Positions 8,011 to 15,836 are shown, counted from the first letter of the stretch. The stretch is DNA of 64,000 bases from Phenylobacterium sp. (GCF_024508875.1 NZ_JANINU010000002.1:1-64000); one strand, 5' to 3'. The notes: generated by a model from the letters alone, not told the origin. Made by a program: numbers and translations.

Positions 8011-8841
8011 ATGCGCCAGTGGACGATCGACGCCTTCACCGACCAGCCCTTCCTGGGCAACTCCGCCTGTGTGCTGGAGCCGATGGGCGCCTGGCCCAGC
8101 GACGACTGGATGCAGCGGCTGGCCGCTGAGAACAACGCGGGCGCGACGGCGTTCCTGGCCCGGACGGACCGGCCGGACCGCTTCGGCATCCGCTGGTTCA
8201 CGCCCTCGACCGAGGTCCCGCTGTGCGGCCACGCCACCCTCGCCAGCGCCCACGCGCTGCTTGCCGAGATGGGCTCCGCGGCCGGGCTCCTGGCGTTCGA
8301 CACCGCGTCGGGCGAAGTGACGGCCCGCGCCGGCGACGGCGGCTACGAGCTGTCCTTCCCGATCCCGCCGTTCGAACGGATCGCCACGCCGGCAGGGCTC
8401 GGCGAGGCCCTCGGCGCCGAGCCGGACGAGGTCTGGCAGGCGCCATACCTGGTGGCCATCTACAACGACCCGCGCGTTATCGGCGGGCTTCAACCCCGTC
8501 TCTCGGACCTGCGGCGCATCTCCGCGGACCTCGGCGGGCAAGGCAACGTCGGCGTGGCGGCCCTGGCCCCCGCCACGGCCGGGTTCGATGCCATCGACCG
8601 CTTCTTCGCCCCCGGCTACGGCTTCCGCGAAGACCCGGCCACCGGCTCCTTCCACGCCATCCTCACCCCCATCCTTGCGGCCCGGCTCGGCAGCAGCCCC
8701 ATACGCTTCCGACAGGCCTACCCGGGCCGCGGCGCCGACCTCACGGGTCGCCTGGAGGGCGGACGCGTGGTGCTGAGCGGCCGCGCCGTCACGGTGTCGG
8801 AGGCGGTCCTGCGGGTGCGCCCGCCGGAGGCCGCCCGATGA
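8011..8841 (+). CDS. PhzF-family isomerase/epimerase homologue with altered catalytic site
   Basis: A 276-residue protein covering the whole PhzF/diaminopimelate-epimerase-like fold: N-terminal DAFTDQPFLGN, central FTPSTEVPLCGHATLASA and C-terminal GYGFREDPATGSFHA. In PhzF the catalytic residue is Glu45 in an SET-like motif. Here residue 45 is Ala (NNAGATAF at 41-48), so the family's usual acid/base residue is missing. The protein may be inactive as an isomerase or use another residue. A good ribosome site (AAGGAA) precedes the ATG. Overlaps the next gene by 4 bp. Confidence 0.85.
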   Translation: MRQWTIDAFTDQPFLGNSACVLEPMGAWPSDDWMQRLAAENNAGATAFLARTDRPDRFGIRWFTPSTEVPLCGHATLASAHALLAEMGSAAGLLAFDTASGEVTARAGDGGYELSFPIPPFERIATPAGLGEALGAEPDEVWQAPYLVAIYNDPRVIGGLQPRLSDLRRISADLGGQGNVGVAALAPATAGFDAIDRFFAPGYGFREDPATGSFHAILTPILAARLGSSPIRFRQAYPGRGADLTGRLEGGRVVLSGRAVTVSEAVLRVRPPEAAR

Positions 8842-9251
8842 CGGAGCCTCTCGCCGAGACCCTGGCCCGCGCGTTCTTCCACCGCGTCTGGACCCCGCCC
8901 CACGACCTCGATGCGATCGACGAGCTGATGACCGAGGACTACCGCATCACCACGGCCGGAACGGTCATCGAAGGCCGCGCCGCGTTCAAGGACTGGGTCG
9001 CCGGCATGCAGGCTACGATCGCCGGCGCCGCCAACGAACATCTGGAGGTCTTCACCAACCCCGCCGGCGATCGCGTCGTCTCCCGCTGGATCACGCGCGG
9101 CGCGAACGCCGGCGTCTTCGGCCTCCCCGCCGACGGCCGGCCCATCGCCTTCACCGGCATCGCCATCTGGAGCGTGCGCGACGGACGGCTCTCGGAATGC
9201 TGGGTCGAACGCAGCGCCCTGGAGCTCTACAGGGCGCTATCGCCGCCCTGA
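8838..9251 (+). CDS. SnoaL-like/NTF2-fold protein
   Basis: A 137-residue protein of the SnoaL/ester-cyclase type with an NTF2-like cone fold: a helical start (LAETLARAFFHRVWTPP), the core YRITTAGTVIEGRAAFKDWV and a C-terminal strand pattern ending FTGIAIWSVRDGRLSECWVE. Such proteins are small enzymes or binding proteins whose substrate cannot be read from sequence. Start ATG 8838 overlaps the PhzF stop, showing translational coupling. Its end overlaps the 3' end of the opposing P-type ATPase gene by 25 bp. Confidence 0.8.
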   Translation: MTEPLAETLARAFFHRVWTPPHDLDAIDELMTEDYRITTAGTVIEGRAAFKDWVAGMQATIAGAANEHLEVFTNPAGDRVVSRWITRGANAGVFGLPADGRPIAFTGIAIWSVRDGRLSECWVERSALELYRALSPP

Positions 9252-11782
9252 CGGCGGCTGGGCGCTCGCCCGCGCAGCAGGCGTGTCCACGCCCCGCTGA
9301 CGATGGCTCCGCCGACGGCCGCGCCGAGCAAGCCGGCATCCGGAAGCGCCATGCGGAACATCGCCTGCAGCCCGGGCAGCAGCAGGCCTGCCGTCAGCGC
9401 CAGGAGGGCCAGCGCGGCGACCAGGCCATAGGCCAGCCGATGCCAGGCGAAGAGCGATCCGCCGCGCGCGGCCGAGTCCGTGAAGGCGAGGGCCAGGTTG
9501 CCCACCACCAGCGCGATGAACGCCGCGCCGCGCGCCTGCGCCTCGGGGCCGGCCGACAGCGCCCAGAGATAGAGGCCCAGCGCGCAGCCGAGGACGCTCG
9601 CGCCCTGCGCCAGGGCGAGGCCCAGTTGGCGCAGGCCGAACAGGCTCTCGTCCGCCGGACGCGGGGGGCGGCGCATAGCGTCCGCTTCCCCCGGCTCACC
9701 TTCGAACGCGAGCGCGCACATCGGGTCGATGGCCAGTTCCAGCAGCACGACGTGCATGGGGTAGAGGATCGGCGGGACGCCGATCAGGATCGGGGCCAGC
9801 GCAAGCCCGGCGATGGGGACGTGGATGGCGGCGACATAGATCAGGGCGCGCCGCAGGTTGGCGAAGATTCGCCGCCCCGCCCGGACCCCCGCGACGATCG
9901 ACGGAAAGGCGTCGTCGAGCAGCACGAGGTCCGCCGCTTCCCGCGCCACGTCGACGCCGCGTCCGCCCATGGCGATGCCGATGTGCGCCGCTTCCAGGGC
10001 CGGCGCGTCGTTGACGCCGTCGCCGGTCATCGCCACGACCTCGCCGTCAGCCTTCAGCGCCTCGACGATCAGCAGCTTCTGCTCGGGCGCGACCCGCGCG
10101 AAAACGTTCACCTCGCGCAGCTTCTCCCGCAGCGTCGGGAACGGCAGGGTCGAAAGCTCGGCGCCGTCCAGCCCACCCCCGCCGGTGTCGAGACCCGCAG
10201 CCCGGGCGATGGCCAGCGCCGTCGCCGGATGGTCGCCGGTGATCATCACCACCCGCAGGCCCGCGCCCCGGGCCTCGGCCACCGCCGCCGGCACGTCGGC
10301 ACGCAGCGGGTCCAGGAATCCGATCAGCCCGGCGAACGCGAACGCGACCTCCTCCGGGCGATCTGGGAAGTCGAGCGTCGTCCGGTGGGAGGCCACCGCG
10401 AGCACGCGAAGGCCGGCGACCGCGAGGCGTCCCACGGCCGCCATCACCTCGTCCGCCTCGTGCGGCGCCATCCGGCAGAGGCCGATGATCGCCTCGGGCG
10501 CGCCCTTGGCCGCCGCGAGCCGTCCGCCGTCGGGCAGGCGCCAGAGCTGCGTCATGGCCAGCAGCCCCGGCTGCAGCGGCCAGGTGCGTTCGGGGTCCCG
10601 ATCGGTGGGCGCGCCTTCGGGCGGCGCGGCGGCGCGGGCGCGGATCGCGCTGTCCATCGGATCCACCGGCCGCACGGCCGAGGCGAGCGCGCCGAGCCAC
10701 AGCAGATCGCGCGCGCCCGGAGCGCCGGCCTGGGCGGCGTCGTCGAGGCTGATCTCGGCCCCCTCCCGCCACAGGCGCACGACCTCCATGCGGTTCTGCG
10801 TCAGGGTGCCCGTCTTGTCGGCGCACAGGACCGTGGCGCTGCCCAGCGCCTCGATCACCGCGCTCCGCCGCACCAGCACCCGTTCGCGCGCCAGCCGCCA
10901 GGCGCCCAGCGCCATGAACACGGCCAGCACCATCGGGAACTCTTCGGGCACCAGGGCGATCGCGGCGGTGACGCCGTAGAGGACGCCCTCCACCCAGTCG
11001 CCCCGCAGGGCGCCGTAGGCCAGCGCGATCACCAGGCAGAAGGCCAGCGCCACCCCGCCCAGCAGCGCCACCAGCCGCTCGGCCGACTTCTGCAGCGGCG
11101 TCGGCTCCTGGGCGATGGCGGACAGCGACGCGCCGATCCGGCCGAGCGCCGTGCGCCCGCCGGTGTGCGCGACCTTCATCACCCCCTGCCCGCGGACCAC
11201 CAGCGTGCCGCAGAAAACGTGCGGCGTGGAGTCCCACAACGGCTCGACGTCGGGCTCGAACGCCTGCCCGGCCTCCGCCAGTCGCTTCACGACCGGGGCC
11301 GACTCGCCCGTCAGCGCCGACTCGTCGAGGCTCAGGATGTCGCCGGCTACGAGCAGCCCGTCCGCCGGGACGCGGTCGCCTTCGCCGACCAGGACGATGT
11401 CTTCGGGCACAAGGTCGCGCGACGGCCGCACGGCCACCTCGCCGTCGCGGATCACCCTCACCTGCGGCTGGGCCAGTTCGCGCAGCGCGGCCAGGGCCCG
11501 CTCCGTGCGCGCCTCCTGCCCAATCACCAGCGCCACCGACGCCGCGGCCGCCGCGACCAGGAACGCCCCCTCCCCCAGGTCGCCCAGGGCGAGATAGAGG
11601 ACTGCCGCGCCGAACATCAGCAGGAACAACGGCTCGCGCATCGTTTCCAGGACGATCGCCGCCAGGCGCCGGCGGCGCGGGGCCGGAAGCTCGTTGGCGC
11701 CGAACTGCGCACGGCGCCGCGCCGCCTCGGCTTCCGACAGGCCGGCCAGGTCGCTGGGGTCGTCGATGCCGGCGATCGTCAT
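9227..11782 (-). CDS. Cation-translocating P-type ATPase
   Basis: An 851-residue P-type ATPase of the P2 (Ca2+/monovalent cation) kind. The N-terminal cation ATPase domain (LSEAEAARRRAQFGANELP) is followed by the actuator TGES loop, an M4 motif PEEFP, the phosphorylation site DKTGTLT, the hinge GDGVNDAPAL and a C-terminal helical bundle. There are no N-terminal heavy-metal CxxC domains and no CPC motif, so a copper or zinc exporter is unlikely. PEEFP differs from the PEGLP of Ca2+ pumps and leaves the ion unknown. Start ATG 11782, preceded by GGAGGG, is preferred over the upstream ATG 11809. Confidence 0.92.
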   Translation of the reverse strand: MTIAGIDDPSDLAGLSEAEAARRRAQFGANELPAPRRRRLAAIVLETMREPLFLLMFGAAVLYLALGDLGEGAFLVAAAAASVALVIGQEARTERALAALRELAQPQVRVIRDGEVAVRPSRDLVPEDIVLVGEGDRVPADGLLVAGDILSLDESALTGESAPVVKRLAEAGQAFEPDVEPLWDSTPHVFCGTLVVRGQGVMKVAHTGGRTALGRIGASLSAIAQEPTPLQKSAERLVALLGGVALAFCLVIALAYGALRGDWVEGVLYGVTAAIALVPEEFPMVLAVFMALGAWRLARERVLVRRSAVIEALGSATVLCADKTGTLTQNRMEVVRLWREGAEISLDDAAQAGAPGARDLLWLGALASAVRPVDPMDSAIRARAAAPPEGAPTDRDPERTWPLQPGLLAMTQLWRLPDGGRLAAAKGAPEAIIGLCRMAPHEADEVMAAVGRLAVAGLRVLAVASHRTTLDFPDRPEEVAFAFAGLIGFLDPLRADVPAAVAEARGAGLRVVMITGDHPATALAIARAAGLDTGGGGLDGAELSTLPFPTLREKLREVNVFARVAPEQKLLIVEALKADGEVVAMTGDGVNDAPALEAAHIGIAMGGRGVDVAREAADLVLLDDAFPSIVAGVRAGRRIFANLRRALIYVAAIHVPIAGLALAPILIGVPPILYPMHVVLLELAIDPMCALAFEGEPGEADAMRRPPRPADESLFGLRQLGLALAQGASVLGCALGLYLWALSAGPEAQARGAAFIALVVGNLALAFTDSAARGGSLFAWHRLAYGLVAALALLALTAGLLLPGLQAMFRMALPDAGLLGAAVGGAIVSGAWTRLLRGRAPSRRQGGDSAL

Positions 11783-11977
11783 GGGCCCTCCGTCGCCGTC
11801 CCCTCCCATCCTGGCGGTCCGCGCGCCTTGACGCTGGGCAAAGCCGGGCGGCGGGGCAAGGGGCTCGCCCGCGTGGCGGTAAGCGCACGCTTATCAGGGC
11901 CCGAATAAGCGCGCGGCCGATGGCGGTCCGACGGGCCCGCCCCGAGGTTCGGTCTCTCGATTTCACGGAGACGAACC

Positions 11978-12688
11978 ATGACGACACGCCGGACCGGCCG
12001 CTGGGATCCCCTCGTGCGCCTCACCCACTGGGGCGTCGCCGCCGGCATCGTCGCCAACGGCCTCGTCACCGAGGAAGGCTCCTCCGCCCACCAGGCGGTC
12101 GGCTACGCCGTCGCGGCCCTGCTGCTGCTGAGATGGCTGTGGGGCTTTGTCGGCCCGCGCGAGGCGCGCTTCGCATCGTTCCCGCCCAGCCTCGGGCGGG
12201 CCGCCGGCCACGTGCGCGACATCGCGGCGGGCCGGCCGACCACGCATCGCTCGCACAATCCTCTGGGCGCGCTGATGGTCTATGCGTTGTGGGGAACGAT
12301 GGCCGTCGTGATCGCCACCGGCATCGGCATGACCGGCCTGCCCAAAGGCTGGCCCGGCGCTCCCGCTTCGCCCGCCGAGGCGACCACCCCTTCCCGCAGC
12401 GACGGCCTTGCCAGTCCGCCGGCCAGGCTGCAGGAGGAGGAGGAGGCCGGTGAAGCGCGCGAGCACGAGGCGGGCGAACGTTCGGAAGGCGGCGAACGCG
12501 CAGACGCCGACGAAGGCGAAGAGCGGGAAGAGGGACCGATGGGCGAGATCCACGAAGTCGCGGCGAACCTGCTGTTCGTGCTGGCGGCCCTGCACCTCCT
12601 CGGCGTCGCCTTCGAGACGCGCCGCAGCGGCCGGCAGGTGGTGACCGCGATGGTCACCGGCGGCCGGCGCCCGTCCGACGGGGCATGA
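11978..12688 (+). CDS. Cytochrome b561-like membrane protein with acidic insertion
   Basis: A 236-residue protein with four predicted membrane helices of the diheme cytochrome b561/b6 type. Candidate heme histidines are H17 (RLTHW), H38, the histidines before NPLGALMVYALW, and those in GEIHEVAANLLFVLAALHLLG. Between helices 3 and 4 is an unusual hydrophilic stretch (about residues 131-180) rich in Glu, Ala, Gly and Arg, including a run of four Glu. This kind of protein passes electrons between membrane quinol and soluble cytochromes. It overlaps the next gene by 4 bp. The acidic insert is not part of the family core as I know it. Confidence 0.83.
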   Translation: MTTRRTGRWDPLVRLTHWGVAAGIVANGLVTEEGSSAHQAVGYAVAALLLLRWLWGFVGPREARFASFPPSLGRAAGHVRDIAAGRPTTHRSHNPLGALMVYALWGTMAVVIATGIGMTGLPKGWPGAPASPAEATTPSRSDGLASPPARLQEEEEAGEAREHEAGERSEGGERADADEGEEREEGPMGEIHEVAANLLFVLAALHLLGVAFETRRSGRQVVTAMVTGGRRPSDGA

Positions 12689-13224
12689 CGCGCCGCCCGT
12701 CGTCCGAGCTCGAGCCTGGCGCCTCCATCGTGGCCGCGGTGGTGGCGCTTCAGGCCGTGGCGGTGGTGTTCTTCGTCGCCGACGCCGCCGCCGACGTCGC
12801 CCTCGAAGGCCTGGGCCCCCATGTGCTCATCGAGGCGGTGGCGGCCCTGGCGCTCCTGGCCGGCGTGGCGATCGGCGTACTGCAGCTCCGCCGCCTGCTG
12901 GCGGCCAGCCGCCGGAAGAGCGCCGCGCTCGCGGTGGCGGCCGGGGCGCTGACCGAGGTCATCCGCGTCCGCGTGGGCGAATGGGGGTTGACCCCGGCCG
13001 AGGCCGACGTGGCGGTCTTCGCGCTCAAGGGGTGCGATGTGGCCGAAATCGCCCGGCTGCGCAACGCCGCGCCCGGCACCGTCCGCGCACAGCTCGCGCG
13101 GGTCTACCAGAAGGCTGGCGTGCGCTCGCGCTCGGCCCTCGCCAGCCTGTTCCTCGAGGATCTGATCGCCGTTCCGGGCACGGCGCCCGCCGAGCAGGAG
13201 CCTACGGCAGGCTCCGGCCGCTAG
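12685..13224 (+). CDS. Membrane-anchored LuxR-type HTH regulator
   Basis: A 179-residue protein. Two hydrophobic helices (about residues 13-35 and 46-68) are followed by a LuxR/GerE-type helix-turn-helix at about 100-160 (LTPAEADVAVFALKGCDVAEIARLRNAAPGTVRAQLARVYQKAG). The layout suggests a DNA-binding domain held at the inner membrane. The start ATG overlaps the cytochrome b gene stop, so the two are co-translated, and the regulator may sense redox state or membrane status through its partner. That link is inference. Confidence 0.8.
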   Translation: MTRRPSSELEPGASIVAAVVALQAVAVVFFVADAAADVALEGLGPHVLIEAVAALALLAGVAIGVLQLRRLLAASRRKSAALAVAAGALTEVIRVRVGEWGLTPAEADVAVFALKGCDVAEIARLRNAAPGTVRAQLARVYQKAGVRSRSALASLFLEDLIAVPGTAPAEQEPTAGSGR

Positions 13225-13248
13225 AGTCCCTTAAGGACGAAGGCCGGC

Positions 13249-13458
13249 TCACTCGGTCCACTGGAAGACCTCCTCCACGCCGACGCCGAACACCCGGGCG
13301 ATGCGGAACGCCGCTTCCAGCGAAGGAGAGTACTTCCCCGCCTCGATGGCGGCGATCGTCTGCCGGGTCATGCCGATGCGGTCGGCCAGCTCGCTCTGGG
13401 TCATTTCGCCGTGTGCGAAGCGCAGGCGGCGGATGTGGTTGGCGATCGGGACGGCCAT
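13249..13458 (-). CDS. Small XRE-family HTH regulator
   Basis: A 69-residue stand-alone Cro/CI-type helix-turn-helix (MTQSELADRIGMTRQTIAAIEAGKYSPSLEAAFRIA) ending VEEVFQW, typical of the small regulators paired with a membrane protein in many bacteria. ATG 13458 lies 2 bp after the stop of the upstream membrane protein gene, so it is the second gene of a two-gene operon. It probably represses its own promoter at the repeats near 13901-13938. Confidence 0.88.
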   Translation of the reverse strand: MAVPIANHIRRLRFAHGEMTQSELADRIGMTRQTIAAIEAGKYSPSLEAAFRIARVFGVGVEEVFQWTE

Positions 13459-13460
13459 GC

Positions 13461-13877
13461 TCAGGCGCCGCGCCGGTACATCACGATCTGCGCGACGGCG
13501 ACCACCATGGCCGCCACCACGAGGTCCAGCAGCGCGAAGTTGAGCAGGTCGGGAACCGGATGGCCGAAGTGGCCCGGCGCGCCCAGGCCCAGCACGCCCA
13601 CCATCAGCACATGGTAGCCGATGCTCTGCGCCCGCCAGGCGATGAGGCGCTCGCGCTCGTCGCGCGGCGCCCGCGCGTCCTTCGGCGCCATCGCCGCGGC
13701 TACCGCATGCGCCCCGATCTGCAACACCACCAGCGCCGCCACGCACAGCAGCAGGAAGTGGAAGGTGGCGAAGCCGCGCGGGCTCACGCGGCCGACGGCG
13801 ATGGAGCCGAAATAGACGCCGAAGCAGATCGCCACGGTGACGAGGGTGATCCAGGCGGACTTTTCCCGGAAGGACAT
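13461..13877 (-). CDS. Four-helix inner-membrane protein paired with XRE regulator
   Basis: A 138-residue protein with four hydrophobic helices (WITLVTVAICFGVYFGSIAVG, FHFLLLCVAALVVLQIGAHAV, IGYHVLMVGVLGL and LLDLVVAAMVVAVAQIVMY) and a charged loop APKDARAPRDERERLIAWRA. This is the architecture of DUF2178-type proteins encoded next to small XRE regulators. Function unknown. ATG 13877 is chosen because GGAG lies 6 bp upstream; the frame remains open to 13910. Confidence 0.75.
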   Translation of the reverse strand: MSFREKSAWITLVTVAICFGVYFGSIAVGRVSPRGFATFHFLLLCVAALVVLQIGAHAVAAAMAPKDARAPRDERERLIAWRAQSIGYHVLMVGVLGLGAPGHFGHPVPDLLNFALLDLVVAAMVVAVAQIVMYRRGA

Positions 13878-13900
13878 CGCAGCTCCGATGGAAAGAATCT

Positions 13901-13938
13901 TTGACATCATGTCTGGTATTTTTCACATCATGCCAGAC
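13901..13938. promoter_or_regulatory. Candidate XRE operator/promoter region
   Basis: Between the XRE/membrane-protein operon and the rightward secreted-protein gene, ACATCATG occurs twice in direct orientation (13904-13911 and 13925-13932), exactly 21 bp apart. A 6-bp inverted repeat GTCTGG (13911-13916)/CCAGAC (13933-13938) overlaps them. The site also contains GACATCATGTC, an odd-centred palindrome. Regular spacing on one DNA face suggests a dimer-binding operator, most simply for the adjacent XRE protein. Confidence 0.45.
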
Positions 13939-13971
13939 TTGGCGGTCCTGCCAAGGTTCCCGGAGCCGATC

Positions 13972-14376
13972 ATGCGAATCTCAGCCCAGCTCTTCGCCGC
14001 CGCCCTGCTCGCCCTCGCCGCCGCATCGACGGCAGCCCAGGCCCAGCACGGCTCGCCGCAGCCCGCCGGCCAGAGCGCCAACCTCCAGGGCGAGGACCCG
14101 CGGAAGTTCGTGGACAATCCGCACATGCATCGGTTCTACGAGCTCTCGGTCGCCACCCTCCGGCCGGGCGCCCCGCCCCTGGACCTCAAGGCCTACGAGG
14201 CCAGCGCGTACGAGATCTTCCGCGCGTTCGGTGAGTCCCGGATCAAGGGCGGCGGCCCGGCGATGGTGGAGCACCTGAAGCTCATCCCCGGCCAGGTCGT
14301 CCAGATCGCGAAGGACGATCCGAAGGTGCTCGACAGCTTCGACGCCTTCGCCGACGCCCTCGTCGGGCCGAAATAG
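13972..14376 (+). CDS. Small secreted protein of unknown function
   Basis: A 134-residue protein with a clear Sec signal peptide (MRISAQLFAAALLALAAASTAAQAQ, cleavage after AQA). The mature part is about 110 residues and contains no domain I recognise. It includes HRFYELSVATLR and a helical C-terminal half (HLKLIPGQVVQIAKDDPKVLDSFDAFADALVG). ATG 13972 has GGAG 6 bp upstream. The longer open frame from 13837 is not used, since it lacks a ribosome site and would bury the signal peptide. It is the last gene before the island boundary. Confidence 0.7.
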   Translation: MRISAQLFAAALLALAAASTAAQAQHGSPQPAGQSANLQGEDPRKFVDNPHMHRFYELSVATLRPGAPPLDLKAYEASAYEIFRAFGESRIKGGGPAMVEHLKLIPGQVVQIAKDDPKVLDSFDAFADALVGPK

Positions 14377-14382
14377 GCAAAA

Positions 14383-14406
14383 GCCCGGCGGTGGGAACCG
14401 CCGGGC
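14383..14406 (-). terminator. Intrinsic terminator, orphaned from the acyl-CoA dehydrogenase gene
   Basis: A perfect 10-bp stem (14383-14392 with 14397-14406) and a 4-base loop. The T-run (TTTT) follows the stem on the minus strand, so it terminates leftward transcription. It may also work weakly for the rightward secreted-protein gene. No intact leftward gene now ends here. The only leftward coding remnant is the 37-bp dehydrogenase 3' end at 14437-14473, which suggests this was that gene's terminator before island insertion. Confidence 0.75.
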
Positions 14407-14436
14407 CTCCGGGTTCAGTCGTTTCTCAAAGCCGCG

Positions 14437-14473
14437 GCTACAGCCCCAGCACCATCTTCGCCATGATGTTGTG
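14437..14473. repeat. Left attachment-site copy (attL-like), dehydrogenase 3' remnant
   Basis: 37 bp identical, in the same orientation, to 59458-59494. On the minus strand it encodes the C-terminal residues HNIMAKMVLGL and stop of the acyl-CoA dehydrogenase, without the rest of the gene. Identity stops at 14474. Confidence 0.85.
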
Positions 14474-14507
14474 GCTGTCTCGGAAGATCGCCCCAACGGA
14501 TCGCTCG

Positions 14508-14525
14508 CATGATGTTGTGCTGGAT
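14508..14525. repeat. Second, partial copy of the attachment sequence
   Basis: An 18-bp segment identical to 59483-59500, starting CATGATGTTG, lies 34 bp inside the left copy. It extends 6 bp further into the dehydrogenase gene than the 37-bp repeat does. It may be the remnant of another integration at the same target, or a duplicated integrase-binding segment. Confidence 0.5.
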
Positions 14526-14826
14526 GGAAAATTCGACCTAATTATATGACATATATCATGTTTATCGAAAGGGAATTTTTCCCATAGGTCGCAAATATGC
14601 GTTCCCAGGCACCTTGATTGAGCCCGAAGCTCAGCGCGCGGCAAGCCATTCGCGCTACCACTATTCTAACGATGCCTGCGCCCGACGATGAGTTTGTCTC
14701 TCCAAACCCGCTCGCTGCTGTTCCCCGACCCAGCGCCTAGGCGATTTACTTCGTAGTTCGGAACTTGTTCTAGAGCGCCGCCGGCCGAGTCTCCGTCGCC
14801 GGAGCCAGCTTGAGCAGGGCTCCTTT

Positions 14827-14869
14827 GCGCCACAAGCGGACTTTGAGATCGGGCCGTGGAGCGGACATT
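14827..14869. repeat. 25-bp-period degenerate repeat, copy 1
   Basis: GCGCCA box followed by AGCGGACTTT (14835-14844) and AGCGGACATT (14860-14869), exactly 25 bp apart, with a GAGATCGGGCC spacer. It is one of the two best preserved copies, with the one at 43878. Confidence 0.75.
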
Positions 14870-15260
14870 CCCGGCGCCGCGCTGAAAGAAGTCCGGTTGT
14901 TGGCCGTGCGGCGATGGCGGAACTCCACTCATAGCGGACCTCCGGGCTGCCTGTCTGAGTCTTAGTGCGCTTGGGCGGCATCGCGAGTGTGGCCACGCGC
15001 GCCGCCACGGTCAGATAGGCCGGGCCGGTGGCCTAGAGCGCCGCCCACATCGTCGTGGCGACGTCGCCGTGTCGATAGACCACCCAGTTCCCCGTAAGGA
15101 GAAGGAGCCTCAGGACGATCCACTTGGGGCGGGCGCCCGCTTGTACGGGGTCGTCTACCGGGCGGAGGCTGCCGCAAAGGTAAGTTGGATTTGAAACTAG
15201 GCGGCCCAGTCAAAAATGCGAGCGGCTATGACCGAGAGCGGCGCCGCCTGTGACCGGTGT

Positions 15261-15836
15261 TCAGGCGACAATCGCGTCCTTCGAGCGACGCCGACGCAAT
15301 GCGCCCCCCAAGGAACCGAAGCCCATCACCATCAGCGCCCAGGTGGCCGGCTCAGGCACTCCACCGGTGATACCCTGCGCCGTCACCGTGCCGCTCTTGA
15401 AGGGGCGGTAAGGCGCGCAACTGTAGCATTCGCCAGCCGCGAACGCCGAGACGAAGTCCAGTCCGACCGTGCCGCCCGCGTCGGTCAATTCGTTGGCGAC
15501 GGACAGGTAGAAGTCGCGCGGCGTCGCGCTGGCGTCGCGAATGAACAGGTAGAGGCGAACCGTGTTCGGGCCGTCGGAAAACTCCTGGTACGACGGATTG
15601 ACCGGAGCGCTCGCGCTCTCGTAAGAGACGGCGGGGAACGTGTCGGTGTCGCCCCCCGAAACGCTGAACTCGTAGTCGCCGATCGTCTGGGTGTCGGCGT
15701 CCCAGACGAAGCTGCCGGTGGCCACGCCGCCGTCGCTGAAGACGGCGTTATTCAGCGTCCAGGTGAGGGGCGTCGCCTGCGCCAGGCCCGGGGTAAGTAG
15801 CGCGACCGCCCCGATCGCCGCGGATTTGATCTTCAT
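15261..15836 (-). CDS. PEPxxWA-type sorting-domain exported protein
   Basis: A 191-residue exported protein with an N-terminal signal peptide (KIKSAAIGAVALLTPGLAQA) and a C-terminal tripartite sorting signal: the motif VPEPATWALM, then a hydrophobic segment (MVMGFGSLGGA), then an RRRR cluster at the extreme C-terminus. Such proteins are anchored and processed by an exosortase-type system; none is encoded in this window. The middle is beta-rich with no recognised domain. ATG 15836 follows AGGAGG at an 8-base distance. Confidence 0.85.
   Translation of the reverse strand: MKIKSAAIGAVALLTPGLAQATPLTWTLNNAVFSDGGVATGSFVWDADTQTIGDYEFSVSGGDTDTFPAVSYESASAPVNPSYQEFSDGPNTVRLYLFIRDASATPRDFYLSVANELTDAGGTVGLDFVSAFAAGECYSCAPYRPFKSGTVTAQGITGGVPEPATWALMVMGFGSLGGALRRRRSKDAIVA

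Larger units (their letters stand above)
14474..15260. other. Gene-free left end of the island
   Basis: About 790 bp with no credible gene. It holds the partial att copy (14508-14525), an unusually AT-rich stretch at about 14525-14600 with small dyads (for example GGGAA-TTT-TTCCC near 14571), and one copy of the 25-bp-period repeat (14827-14869). Open frames here have arginine-rich shadow compositions and no ribosome sites. Confidence 0.6.

Noticed and set aside
9197-11908. A 903-codon rightward open frame opposite the P-type ATPase gene
   Set aside because: Its product is rich in Arg, Gln and His with no domain. It is the GC-driven shadow of the ATPase, whose motifs are complete.
12400-12540. 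The Glu-rich region as a tandem DNA repeat or frameshift
   Set aside because: The codons vary, the frame stays open, and the following helix with its heme histidines is in the same frame, so it is a true in-frame insert.
14437-14530. A tRNA gene as the island target
   Set aside because: No cloverleaf can be drawn at either end; the repeat is coding sequence of the acyl-CoA dehydrogenase.
14661-15213. Several leftward open frames of 80-115 codons in the left island end
   Set aside because: Arginine/serine-rich, overlapping in different frames, no ribosome sites, and crossing a repeat copy.
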